Positions 36,001 to 47,609 of a stretch of DNA of 60,000 nucleotides are shown here, one piece after another. The notes under the pieces were generated by a model, which was given only the letters and a program-made list of their open reading frames with translations, had not been told where the DNA came from and made no database searches. Location: NCBI RefSeq assembly GCF_026151205.1, contig NC_087073.1, positions 12,061,578-12,121,577 of the forward strand. The letters run 5' to 3'. The position numbers and the translations under genes were made by a program. How positions within the stretch are numbered: position 1 is the first letter of the stretch; each line of letters begins with the position of its first letter. Source of the DNA: Bolinopsis microptera (taxonomy: Eukaryota; Ctenophora; Tentaculata; Lobata; Bolinopsidae).

Positions 36001-36598
36001 TTAGAGTTTGTGTTTAAGCTACCAAATTTTATTATTATTATTTATTAGATTATATTATTAGGAAGGTCATGAAGAGAATTGGTGCCATGTATAGAAGCAA
36101 AGCACTGCTACCCATTAAATATAGGAAAATGTTTGCCAATGCACTCATGTTGCCACAATTCGATTATTTAGACACGATCTATTGTAGAGCTGGCAAGACA
36201 AAACTTGCTGAACTTGACACTCTGTACAAAAAGGTAGCCAAAATAGCTCTCAACGTTCCACAAACAGAGAGCAGCCTTAATGTTTATAGAGACATGAAAT
36301 GGTTACCACTCCATCTTAGACGACAACTCCATCTGTCAAATTATATGTTTAGAATCATCCATGACAATGCAATTGTCCTACAAACTTTATGAACAAATTT
36401 AGTTACATATCAGGAGGTAGTAGGAGCGGCGAAAGCTGCAACCTATATGTTAATAGATCAACATCACATAAAAACTTTCAATACTTGGGGGCAAAATGTT
36501 GGAATAATGTTCCAACAGATCTACGAAATCTGCCCGATGTTAAAAGTTTAAGTGATTCGTATAAGAAACAGCTTTATAAACCACTTTTAATTTATTGA
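33070..36598 (+). pseudogene. LINE endonuclease-RT, broken
   Basis: The endonuclease end shows DVIFTN and DERIGDHQAIM. A frame change near 33400 follows, then the RT: KARVTPIHKAG, NYRPISILPLVGK, motif A IFLDLKKAFDTVNH, motif B SGVPQGSIIGPILF, motif C FSFADDGALFF and KYLGLILDSKLNFK. Between NDGNCNKCGTCSKCIKC-like residues near 33525-33570 lies a cysteine cluster (CNKCGTCSKCIKC). After the nested LINE the frame resumes as YIIRKVMKRIGAMYRSKALL. A stop at 36390 and a frame change then lead to KCWNNVPTDLRNLP and a final stop at 36596-36598. Confidence 0.85.
34872..36046 (+). mobile_element. Guest LINE, 5' truncated, inside the LINE at 33070-37325
   Basis: Begins in RT just before motif C (IQGYADDHQLYKSF) and reads through ILVFGT, KNLGFRLDSQLNFGEQIK, ISSLDYCNALYYG, LHWLKVKERIEFKLCLLIFK and PKIWNQLPIEIK to a stop at 35773-35775. 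About 270 bp of trailer ends in ATT repeats. Codon use and sequence differ from the host LINE, so it is a separate family, probably L2/CR1-like. The frame is intact over its 295 codons. Confidence 0.85.
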
Positions 36599-37321
36599 CC
36601 TATTATACCTAGTGGTAGTTTTATAGACCACATTTAATTTATTAACTTATTATACTTAGTATTTATTTTTGGTGACTGTATCACCCAGTTTTAACATTTG
36701 ATAATTGTACAGTTTATTGACGACACAGACTGAATGTTATTTTATATTCTAATTTATATTCTAGATATTTTATTTATTTTACAACAGACGACAACTTCCT
36801 GTTTTTTTTTCTTCTATATTAGTTACTCATATCTCTTGTACAGACTGTTTTACAAGGACATTGACAGATGATACTCACATTAGGCATTCATTATTGCATC
36901 TAAATTATTTCACTTGCATTAGGTTTAGAAATTTAACAGATTTCAAATGTTTAATTAATTTGTAGTATGACAGTAAGGTATATAAGAAGTTATTTAATTT
37001 TGCTTGGGCTATTATATTGACTATTGAGGTTTATAATGATGATATGGAATTTGAATTTTATATAAATTTACACTATGTGGTTGGGGCATTTTGCATAGTA
37101 AATATGGTTACTACTCCTATATATCATATTATTTGATTGGTATTCGATTTCTGATTATTTCCCTAGGAATATGATTATTATATCTCAATTTGGGTTTAGG
37201 TAGGGTGCCCCGCTAAAAGAACTGGATTCTTCCAGGAAGCATCCCGTGCACAGAGCTTGGTCTACATATATATTAAATTATTAACCATTCATTCTGTATG
37301 TGCACGAAAATTTATTTCAAT

Positions 37322-37525
37322 CAAAAACATGCAGCATGAATAACTGGTGGATAAGCCTTCGGTATAAACTATAAACGGATCCGGAAAACAGAAAAGACAA
37401 TGCGGCACTCCGGTCTTTGGTATTGTCGTTGGTATATTGTCCATTATCTACGTTCTGCTTACATAGTTTAAACAATAGTGAGTTCTAAATATACAGTTTT
37501 AAACCGACTAAGTATGAATGAATAA
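37322..37525. repeat. Dispersed repeat, inverted copy of 16682-16868
   Basis: Reverse complement of 16682-16868 with small differences (CGGATCCGG, GGTATATTGTCCATTATCTA). It begins exactly where the LINE 3' end stops. Confidence 0.75.
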
Positions 37526-38099
37526 AATACCTTTTGGAACAAATATTTGTTCCAAATATTTGTACCAGGACCGTCGAAGAGTCCAACTCGGCGCGCGTCC
37601 TGGTAGGTTATAAACCTTCAAACAATTTATAAACAAAAGGTTTCACGTTCGAATGCCGCCTTCCAACCCGAATAATCTAAATGATTAGAAAACCGTGACA
37701 GAGGATCAAGTAAGTGCCCAGCTCCTGTCAAAATATTCTGATCTTTGAAGGGTACTGAGGCTGTTGCAGTGATTTCTGATCATCTGTTCGATACCCTAGG
37801 AGGCAGGGTCGTCACAACCATATTCATGATATGATGGTTCACAGAGCATAAAAATGTAGTAACCTTAAACCTGGTTTCATTTGCAGGTACGTTAAGAAAA
37901 AAGTTAGTCCTAAGAAGAAAAGGACACTATTTACTGTTTTTTCTCTCTCCAGGGAGACAGAGTTGCAAAAAAAGAGCTAAATCATAAATCAAATTAAATC
38001 AAAATATAGTGACACAAACATCATCACACATCATCAAAAATCTATCCACTAAAGTTTTTAAATATCTTAAATCCATTGGCCTCAACAACCAAGTTAAAA
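37526..38099. other. Non-coding repeat-like region
   Basis: Apart from the short repeat at 37580-37618, no gene or clear element is visible. The sequence at 37730-37860 has the mixed composition of SINE bodies. Confidence 0.3.
37580..37618. repeat. Short repeat shared with 58939-58979
   Basis: GTCCAACTCGGCGCGC followed by TCCTGGTAGGTTATAAACC recurs at 58939-58979 with two or three differences. Downstream at about 37643 the CACGTTCGAATGCC sequence resembles a pol III B box, so this may be another tRNA-derived SINE head, but no good A box is seen. Confidence 0.55.
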
Positions 38100-38760
38100 T
38101 GAATCTAATTTACATACTTTCCACTACTATATAAGTTGATAAAGCGTTTTTTAGCAACATGAGGATTACACATAAGATATTCATTGTGCTTCTCTTTATA
38201 TTATTAGTAGCATAATTTAATCCTTCAATCTTTTGGACTAATACTTCGTCCGAAACATACCAAAAATGACTATCATTCACAGATCCGTTTAATATAAAAT
38301 AGTCTCTTTTTTGAAAGCCTCTAATCTTATTTTAAAACTTAACACAGTGATCCCACAATTCTTGATATCCGAGGGGAGTTTGTTCCAATATAGGTCTCAC
38401 CCTCTCCGGAAGAAAATAACTGTGGACTTTCTTTATTTTACTGCTACTTTTACTGCATCTACTGTTTGATACCACATTAAGACCAGATCTGCTCATACTG
38501 AACAAACCAGCTCCGTAATTGGCCAAACCACTTATCATTTTAAAAGATTCAATGAGGTCCCCACGTATTCGCCGCTCTGCCAGCGTTCTTAAATTGAGGA
38601 TTTCCAGTCAACGACTGTATGGAAGAGTACCCACCTCATCAATCAATAGCTGTAGATATAAAAGATTTGAACTTGGAGACACAAGGCCAAGGGTGAATTT
38701 CAGATGTTTCTGCCAATACTTTAGATGGGGAATATACTGAATCTTTGAAGGTTTGATTTT
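38100..38760 (-). pseudogene. LINE C-terminal remnant
   Basis: Minus-strand frames give LRTLAERRIRGDLIESFKMI and a FSMSR stretch, then PERVRPI and a region leading to about 38100. This RRxRGDLIExFK pattern is common at the C-terminus of jockey-group LINE reverse transcriptases. Stops and frame changes break it. It probably ends in AT-rich trailer below 38100. Confidence 0.65.
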
Positions 38761-40402
38761 ATATAATAGGGTCATTGTGATATTATGTGTATATTGTTTG
38801 AATTCTTTTATTCTATTTACTGTTTTTTATTGATTTGAATGTCCTGCACAGCAGATTGAAGGGGGTTTTAATTATTTACAATTTTTACTGTATTGCTGGG
38901 TAAAATTTATTATAAGTCTAATTCTAATTTTAGATATTTTAGTTAATAACATTACTATATAATGTATGCTTCAATTGTGTTATTTTCAGGCATGGATCCA
39001 GGGGGGTGTGAAGGGGGTGACCACCCCCCCAGAATTTTCTAAAAACAAAATTGAGAAAAGCATTTTAGAGCATTTTAGAGCAGGGGGAGGGGTAAAGTAT
39101 TTATTTCTCACAATCCTCTGTCCTCTTTGAATCTATGAATTACGACTCGATGATACTAACTTCCTATTCTTGTTCATAGTATGATGTTCTACGTTGTTTG
39201 TGTTATGTGTGATATGGTAAGCTGAAGCAGCAGGGTTTTAGCTTAGTGATCGACATATATAGCGCGCAAAAAACCCCAAAAATTTTCGGGGGCTGTGCCC
39301 CCCAACCCCTGCCGTGGCTATTTCGGTGGCGCTTTGCATTCTGTGTAAATTTTTATAATTGCATCAAATCAACTTGAAAATATTCGTATTGTGTTTTTCT
39401 AAATTTTTCCCTGCTTGATATAGTTAATTGAAATTTAATTTTTCACTCTGCAGGTGTTTTCGCAAAATTTGCTGCCCAAAAATGTTGTTATCACTCTGTT
39501 CCTTGCGCACTGCTAAAACCCTGCTTATATTAATAGAGGATGATGCGATTTTACTGCTGACACAGTATGAATACATCAACATTATTATAAATTACATCAT
39601 TCCAACGTAAATCTTTCAAACAAGGCTTCATTTATTAGGTTACCAAACCAGAAGCTGAAAACTCGTCTTTTTGTCCTGTAACAAAAGTAGAGCCTCTACT
39701 ATATAAAACTATGGAGCTTAGCTGCATTTGATAATCTAAACTGATTACTGTTAAAACAGGGCAGAATTATTCTTGAAATGTATCAACCATGCAATATTTA
39801 AAATTTAAATTTTGGTATAGGGGTTGTTCACATATTAAGTAATCAATATTTTAGCAATTTTTACCCCCCCCCCCCCCCCCTCAGTAATGAACCGTAATCA
39901 AGACCCAACCCCCCCCCCCCCCTCCTGACAGCAATATTACGTGATCATGGCCTGACCCCCCCTCCCCCCTTGATATTTTTCCCTAGAAAACACTTTTCTC
40001 TATGTTTTATATGCTACCCTGATCATGCTATAATGATGAGCCGAAATCATTGTTATGATATTCGGCAAAGCACCTTCTAAACTACTTTTTATCACTTGAA
40101 CAGAGTGAAATTGAGTGGAATTTGAATTAAAATATTGTCAAATTGTTATTATTGCTAACAAATTAATTAGGTTTTGTTGAATATAAATTTTGAAAAAATA
40201 TGCCCAAACCCACACATCACACCTCTTCAAAAGCATCAAAACATTAGTCTATTTGCACTTGCTGTGTGTAGATGCATACAAACAGTTTTGTTATGGAAAT
40301 GATACTATTAATTTGTAGTGACTTTTTTATTAGTATTAGTGTTATGAATACTATATAGCTTATTTACTTCAAATATTATCAGTTATTGATTAGATAGTGA
40401 AA
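38761..40402. other. Non-coding region with repeat fragments
   Basis: No gene seen. 38990-39320 contains GGATCCAGGGGGG and GGGGGCTGTGCCCCCC, the G/C-block ends common to small DNA-element repeats in invertebrates, but no clean terminal repeats. 39830-39990 carries three poly-C tracts (17 C at 39864-39880, 14 C at 39909-39922, then CCCCCCTCCCCCC) between TTCACATATTAAGTAAT and AATATTACGTGATCA. The last part (40000-40400) is the AT-rich 5' flank of the MYND gene. Confidence 0.5.
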
Positions 40403-42152
40403 ATGGATATGTCAATACTGCAAAGACCATTATGCTACAAGTCATTTGAAGTTAAAGAAAAGTTGTTACGCTGTGCTCAGTGTAAATGTGCTTGGTACGC
40501 AAGCAGGGAAGAACAAAAATCTCACTGGAGAATACACAAAACAGTTTGTAAAGAACCTGATTTTACAATGATATCCAAATTGTCTGGTGAGCAATGTTAC
40601 AAGATCTTAGAAACAATGTTCTTGAAAATTGACCACAACACTGCTGCAATGCTGGAAAGAATGTACCAATTCATCAGAGAAGAATCTAGGAAAGAGGATA
40701 CAAATTCTGACAATTTCAGCATCTCTGATTTTGGCTTGAGGTTACATTCTTTCACTAGAATGAGTAGCAATAATAATGTTTCTATGGACATCTACTATAA
40801 AACAGTTTGGGCAGTACCAGGAATGCCCCAATTCCTTCTTTTCACAGATTTGAGATCTGTTGCTTATACAGAGGTGGTCAAAAGATTCCCTTCGGGTAGG
40901 CCTTTCTTTGAATCTGAGGACGAGGATATTGATTTCGAAATGAAATACATGATTGAAAGTGATGATACTGGTGAAGTTCTAGGATGGTTTGTCATAGGCT
41001 TTTTGATTCGATCATGTGTAGATGGACCAATAGCTATGACATCTAATCACGATGGTCGAGGAAATCTAAGAAATTATAAATTTTGTGAAGCTGCCATGCT
41101 CAAAATTGCCCAAATCTATTCGACGCCTGAGCTACGAGGTAGTGCAATGAAGTCAATGTATCCTGTCCCTGGATTCTTCCTTAACATAGCACAGAACAAG
41201 CCTGATATGCTCATAAATGTGCTCAATGTTGGAGCTTTTTCTGGAATTATTGAGTGGGCTGATGAACAGTATTCCTTGGATTTAATGAAGATTATTTCTA
41301 CCTTGGATACCAAGGCATTGGATGAAGAAATCAAATTTGAAATCCTGTCATTATGCTGCAACCCATTTGGAAACACTTCTGAATCTCCATGGTACTCTTC
41401 TGGAGATAATGATAGTGAACAAAAGATATTGAACGTTTGTTCGAATATAGCTGTAAAGATACTTGTTGAGAGTCCTAATGTAACAACTTTCCTTGAACGA
41501 GCCTTGATGTCTAGACAAGAAAAGAAAGTTCCTGTATGGAAAAATTCGGAATATGGGGCAAAGCGAATTATTTTAGCTTTCTTGCACCAAAAAGTCAACA
41601 AAAATGATGGAGTGGTGAATAAAAAGTTGTTGAAGTGCTGGCTCAAAGAGTGGAAGAAAATAGAAACCCATAACTATCCTGAGCTTGCTATGAAGGTGAT
41701 GGATCAAGAATTTTATGAGAGATGGTTAGAAAAAACCAAAAGTTCCAGGGCATCCTATGGACAGCAAGGGAACATGGAAGCAGGAATAACTGGCAGAAGT
41801 TAGTAATCAAATTTTATTTTTGGTAGCTTATTGTATGGGGATGCTTAGTCATTGGTTTAAAGTTAAACTTACGAATCTAGCCTGGTTGGGGATTTGTTTA
41901 AAACATATAATAAGTGATACGAAAAGTTTGAATCTAGCATTATAGCAGCAGTCAGAAGTCAAAACTACCATTATATGTTTAAAAGTTGCCTGATACCTTT
42001 TCTAGGTACCTTTTAATGACAGATCCAAAATACGGCAATCTGTCAATGACTGGTCTGGGAAGGGAATCTTTAACATAACTTACATTGTGTTCTACATTTC
42101 AGGAGAAATAGATGAAGGTGGTGACGTAACAAACAACATTTCTGGTGCTTGA
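40403..42152 (+). CDS. Degenerate MYND-finger protein
   Basis: ATG 40403. Exon 1 can run to a stop at 41801-41803 (466 aa). Alternatively a donor at 41799 (GTTAGT) joins an acceptor at 42102 and adds 16 codons ending at 42152. Residues about 10-52 have a MYND-like pattern: a first C in RPLC, the CAQC pair, and WRIHKTVC at the end. The cysteines expected in the YCS and ECQ positions are A and E, so only part of the zinc ligands remain. The remaining 400 residues match no family I recognise; no SET domain motif is visible, which argues against SMYD methyltransferases. MYND fingers usually mediate protein contacts. The gene lies upstream of the BTB array in the same orientation. Confidence 0.7.
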
Positions 42153-43035
42153 AGAACAATTTAACTTCACCTATTTGTATTGTATTTGTATACCACATTA
42201 TGAGATGATATTCATACCAATTTTACTATAATTTTTAATTGATTAAGTTTATCGTCCAGACATTTAAGTCCATATTGGAAATTTCTTGTTTTTTAATCTA
42301 AGGATTCTATTTTTATCTATCCATCAAGTATTTAGTATTTATGTGTAAAAGGATGTAGCATGCATATTATATGATGTTTTCTATTTTCTAGAAAGAGTAT
42401 TAATCCTTAACACTTATCATGTCATGACATTTTATTGCTTTGATGTAATTTAATAATAGTACATTACTTAATACTTATCAACAATTCTTATATTTACAGG
42501 GAATATGAATTTGAAATAGTTATTAAATTCTCTTAACATAACCATGTTCATTATTCAGGAATTTTTAAATTGAATTAACATATTCTATAATTTACATTAT
42601 ATATTTTCAAACTTGTTAATCGTTTTTATCAGGGTATAAATAGTTTTAAGTATTGATAAATTTACAATTTTTAACTTTTTAAATATCTTAATTTCAATTT
42701 ATACAATAAATAAACGACTAACATTATGTTTCCCATTGTTCACATAGAATGTTTTTAAACAATTTGAAACCAATATTTTGCTTATTCTTGCTTTCAACTC
42801 TTGTTTTCCGCCTGTCTTCTAATTCTAATTCTCGGCATGCCATAACAAAATGTCCATGATATTGACTATCATCTTTCTCCAAGAGTAACTAAAATGCACG
42901 TGCTTAACCTGCTATGCAAAGGAGTAGGCACAATGCAGCCCCACTTTATTTTCTCACAATATGTTTGCTAATTGTTAGTATAGGATTATGTTACAACATC
43001 AAAATAATTTATTTTTAAGTTAGGGTTCAAAAGCA
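42153..43035. other. AT-rich intergenic DNA and BTB unit 5' flank
   Basis: From about 42676 on (AAATATCTTAATTTCAATTT, then AATAAATAAACGACTAA) the sequence is the start of the tandemly duplicated BTB unit. The same 5' flank recurs before the other two copies (about 44966 and 47238). AATAAA at 42705 could serve as the poly-A signal of the MYND gene. Confidence 0.5.
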
Positions 43036-44812
43036 ATGGCTCCAAGGATCAGGGTACCAGCTAACTTTGGAAAAGAGCACATAAATTCTGAAGCACATGG
43101 GAATCTGTTACTGAAACTGAAAGATGGACAAGGGATCAAAACTAACTCTATGATAATGTCATTAAATAGCCCTGTTATAGACAACCTTACTACCAACTTG
43201 TTTCAGGTACATTTAGTTAGTAAGTTTATCAGGATACTGATGGGAGATGAACCGTATTTTCTTGACATTGTGTCAGTCATCAGTAACTATGACTTTTTTG
43301 TCTGGAACTGATTGGTTGATAGCTATCATAATATGTCCTGCAGAATATGGTTTACCTCCCACCAGTAACTATACGTATTTTAGTTGGGGGTTTGACTTTA
43401 ATTAATTCAAAGTCTCAGCATCAGCTGTGTTCAACATGCCATTTAAATTTTACATTCAGATTCAAATTCAACTTCCTCACTCTTCAGTCGTCCCTGGAGA
43501 TGGACGACTTCACAAAGGAAGCAGTAGAGTGTTTTGTAGAATCTATGTACACTGGTGAAGTGGACCTACTGAAGAAACTGATATTCGAAGATGTGAACAA
43601 GATGGCACATGTGTTCGACGTGTCCTGGTTGGCCAAGAGGTGTCTGAAGTTTTACAAAACTGTTGTTTTGAACTTTAGGAGTAATTCGTATGAGGAGATC
43701 TTGTTTGCTTGTGAAGTCGCCAGTCGGGCTCACTGTAATCTGAAACAAAGCAATTATGTCAGTTCTTTTGTGAAGAACATGGTCTCCAGAAATATTGGTA
43801 GAACTTTATTTTTACAAAGGTACATGGCAGGCTTTGCTGAGCTTTCCAAACGTCAGATTGACATGTCAGTTGCAATTGCAGGAAATTTTTCTAAATCAGT
43901 TATGATGCCTTTTATTTCCCACGTCATCAACAACTTAGATTGCAAAAAGCTAGATGAAAACTCACTTTACCTCCTCGAGCAACTTGATGTTCAGAAACTT
44001 CGACAAGATTTTCCTATGTACTTCAATGATGCAGCTAATTTATTAGCTGAAGTTGCTGAGATATCAGAATCTAGTGAAGTCAATGACTTAGTTAAAAAGT
44101 TTCTTGAAACTAAGAGTGATATTGCAGCCAGTAGTTCTAAAGATGATGATACTGAAGATAGTGAGACTACAGAGGAATGTGATATTGATGATAGTGATTG
44201 TGAGGAGGTAGCAAATGTTGCTATTCAAACAGAAGATGTTAAATATGGTAACTACACTGATATTATTGTTTATTTTCTGCTATGTTCTTACATTATTCTT
44301 TATAAACACTTACATGGTGCTTGTGTCTGTTGCATCTATATATTACTTTACTTTCAGATTGGATAGATCCGGAACTGCGAAAATGGTTCACAGGTGTGTT
44401 ACTGAACGAATCAGTACAGTTCATTACAGCAGATAACGTAGTATCAGGTTCTTTTCGTATTCGTTATACTCTAGGTGAGGGGAGGGCTGATCAAAAACGA
44501 TTCGACATGAGATGTGAGAATGTAGACACAAATCGATGGAGTTATACTATTGATGACTGTACTGTAAACGAATGGGATAACCAGTTCTTACATGAAGTGC
44601 CACATGGTAAACTGAAACACTGGATTATAACCAAATCTTCTTCACACCTAAAAGTAGTGTGTAACAAAGTGACAGTTCTCCATTTCAACTTCTCAACTGA
44701 CTGTGATACAAATAAAAGGGACGGTGAAGGGTTTTGGTCGCGAAAAGCAAATTCAGCTGAAATTTATTGCCAGTTTAACAACTCGATATTATTGAGAACT
44801 TTAGATAGTTGA
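43036..44812 (+). CDS. BTB-BACK protein, tandem copy 1
   Basis: Exons 43036-43206, 43488-44247 and 44358-44812 give 461 aa (start MAPRIRVP). The BTB domain spans the first intron: LLLKLKDGQGIKTNSMIMSL, then the C-terminal half with CFVESMYTGEVDLL and WLAKRCLKFYK. A BACK-like helical region follows (EEILFACEVASRAH to about residue 230), then an acidic linker (DDTEDSETTEECDIDDSDCEE). The third exon encodes a roughly 150-residue domain of beta character (HWIITKSSSHLKVVCNKVTV, VLHFNFST) that I do not recognise. BTB proteins often form dimers and serve as Cul3 ubiquitin-ligase adaptors; this role is inferred. First of three direct copies. Confidence 0.85.
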
Positions 44813-45309
44813 CCGGTTTTATAATTTCTCAAAATTATATTAATTTTTCATCCCCTTCTTAAATTTATGATGAATTCTGATGACAGATAATATAAAATAA
44901 ACATTGACAGTTGAGCATCATTGACAAATTTGTCAGTTTAGTTAACATTTTCATGTAAAAACCCTATTAAATATCTTAATTTCAATAAATAAACGACTAA
45001 TATTATGTTTCCCATTGTTCACATACAATGTTTTTAAATGATTTGATACCAATATTTTGCTTATTCTTGCTTTCAACTCTTGTTTTTCGCCTGTCTTAAT
45101 TATAATTCTCGGCATGCCATAACAAAATGTTCATGATATTGACTATCATCTTTCTCCAAGAGTACCTAAAATACACACTAATCCTGCTATGTAAGGGTGT
45201 AGGCACAATGCAGCCCACTTTATTTTTTCACAATATGTTTGCTAATTATTAGTATAGGATTATGTTACAACATCAAAATAATTTATTTTAAAGTTAGGGT
45301 TCAAAAGCA

Positions 45310-47082
45310 ATGGCTCCAAGGATCAGGGTACCAGCTAACTTTGGAAAAGAGCACATAAATTCTGAAGCACATGGGAATCTGTTACTGAAACTGAAAGATG
45401 GACAAGGGATCAAAACTAACTCTATGATAATGTCATTAAATAGCCCTGTTATAGACAACCTTACTACCAACTTATTTCAGGTACATTTAGTTGGTAAGTT
45501 TATCAGGATACCGATGGGAGATTAACCGTATTTTCTTGACATTGTGTTAGTCATCAGTAACTATGACTTTTTTGTCTGGAACTGATTGGTTGATAGCTAT
45601 CATGATATGTCCTGCAGAATATGGTTCACCTTCCTCCAGTAACCAGACGTATTTTAGTTGGGAGTTTGACTTTAATTAATTCAAAGTCTCAGTATCAGCT
45701 GTGTTCAACATGCCAGTAAAAGTTTACATTCATCAAATTCAACTTCCTCACTCTTCAGTCGTCCCTAGAGATGGATGACTTTGCCAAGGAAGCAGTAGAG
45801 TGTTTTGTAGAATCTATGTACACTGGTGAAGTGGAACTACTAAAGAAACTGATATTCGAAGATGTGAACAAGATGGCACATGTATTCGACGTGTCCTGGT
45901 TGGCCAAAAGGTGTCTGAAGTTTTACAAAACTGTTGTTTTGAACTTTGGGAGTAATTCGTATGAGGAGATCTTGTTTGCTTGTGAAGTCGCCAGCAGGGC
46001 TCACTATAATCTGAAACAAAGCAATTATGTCAGTTCTTTTGTGAAGAACATGGTCTCCAGAGATATTGGTACAACTTTATTTTTACAAAGGTACATGGCA
46101 GACTTTGCTGAGCTTTCCAAACGTCAGATTGACATTTCAGTTGCAGTTGCAGGAAATGTTACTAAATCAGTCATGATGCCTTTCATTTCCCACGTCACCA
46201 TCAATTTAAAGTGCAAAAAGCTAGATGAAAACTCACTTTACCTCCTTGAACAACTTGATGTTCAAAAACTTGGACAGGATTTTCCCAAGTACTTTAAAGA
46301 CACAGCCAATTTATTGGCTGAAGTTGCTGAGACATCAGAATCAAGAGAAGTCAATGAGGTTGTTAAAAAGTTTGCTGAAACTAAGAGTGATATTGCAGCC
46401 AGTAGTTCTAAAGATGATGATACAGAAGATAATGAGACTACAGAGGAGTGTGATATTGATGAAAGTGATTGTGAGGAGGTAGCAAATGTTGCTATTCAAA
46501 CAGAGGAAGTTGAATATGGTAAATACACTGATATTATTGTTTATTTTCTGCTCTATTCTTACATTCTTCTTTATAATCTCTAACATGGTGTGTCTGTTGT
46601 ATCTATTTATTACTTTACTTTCAGATTGGATAAAGCCGAAACTGAACGTATGGCACTCAGGAGTGTTACTGAACGAATCAGTACAGTTCATTACAGCAGA
46701 TAACAAAATATCAGGTTCTTTTAATATTCGTTATACTCTACATGGTGAGGGGAGGACTGATAAAAAACAGTTAGGTATGAGATGTGAGAATGTAGACACA
46801 AGCCAATGGAGTATTTTTATTGAGAGCGGTACTGTACACGACTGGAATAAGCGATTCTTACATGAAGTGCCTCATGATAATCTGAAACACTGGATTATAA
46901 CCAAATCTTCTTCACACCTAAAAGTAGTGTGTAACAAAGTGACAGTTCTCCATTTCAACTTCTCAACTGATTGTGATTCAGATAAAAGGGATGGTGAAAG
47001 GTTTTGGTCGCGAAAAGCAAATGAAGCTGAATTTTATTGCCATTTGAACAACTCGATATTATTGAGAACTTTAGATAGTTGA
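45310..47082 (+). CDS. BTB-BACK protein, tandem copy 2
   Basis: Exons 45310-45480, 45759-46518 and 46625-47082 give 462 aa, with the same splice sites and phases as copy 1. The first exon is nearly identical in DNA to copy 1. Differences cluster in the acidic linker and the third exon (for example HSGVLLNESVQFITADNKIS and IESGTVHDWNKRF). The whole 2.27 kb unit, including the 5' flank, is duplicated. No stop or frameshift in the coding exons, so this copy looks functional. Confidence 0.85.
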
Positions 47083-47609
47083 CCAGTTTTATAATTTCAC
47101 AGAATTATATTAATTTTTCATCGCCTTCTTAAATATATGATGAATCCTGATGACCGATAATATAAAATAAACATGGACAGTTGACCATCATAGACAAATT
47201 TGTCAGTTTAGTTAACATTTTCATGTAAAAACCCTATTAAATATCTTAATTTCAATTTATACAATAAATAAACGACTAATATTATGTTTCCTATTGTTCA
47301 CATACAATGTTTTTTAATGATTTGAAACCAATATTTTGCTTATTCTTGCTTTCACCTCTTTTTTTTCGCCTGTGTTTTAACTCTAATTCTCGACATGCCA
47401 AAACAAAATGTCCATGATATTGACTAGATCATCTTTCTCCAAGAGTTACTCAATTGCACACTAAACCTGCACTGCTATGTAAGTATGTAAGGGAGTAGGC
47501 ACAATGCAGCCCACTTTATCTTCACAATATGTTTGCTAATTGTTAGTAATAGTATAGGATTATGTTACAACATCAAAATAATTTACTTTAAAGTTAGGGT
47601 TCAAAAGCA

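Larger units (their letters stand above)
33070..37325 (+). mobile_element. LINE interrupted by another LINE
   Basis: A 5'-truncated non-LTR element. It has the end of the endonuclease (33071-33420), RT (33420-34870), an insertion (about 34872-36046), the rest of the C-terminal region (36047-36598) and a 3' UTR of about 730 bp to 37325. A second copy of its 3' UTR is at 31279-32715 in reverse. The start is marked by a 14-bp tandem duplication (TAGAGTTGCTAAAC) at about 33063-33090. Confidence 0.85.

Noticed and set aside
41116-41646. 176-codon frame on the minus strand
   Set aside because: It is antisense to the MYND gene and has no recognisable motif; a shadow frame.
40403-41803. SMYD-type SET methyltransferase
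   Set aside because: A MYND-like finger is present, but no SET motif can be found in the remaining 400 residues.
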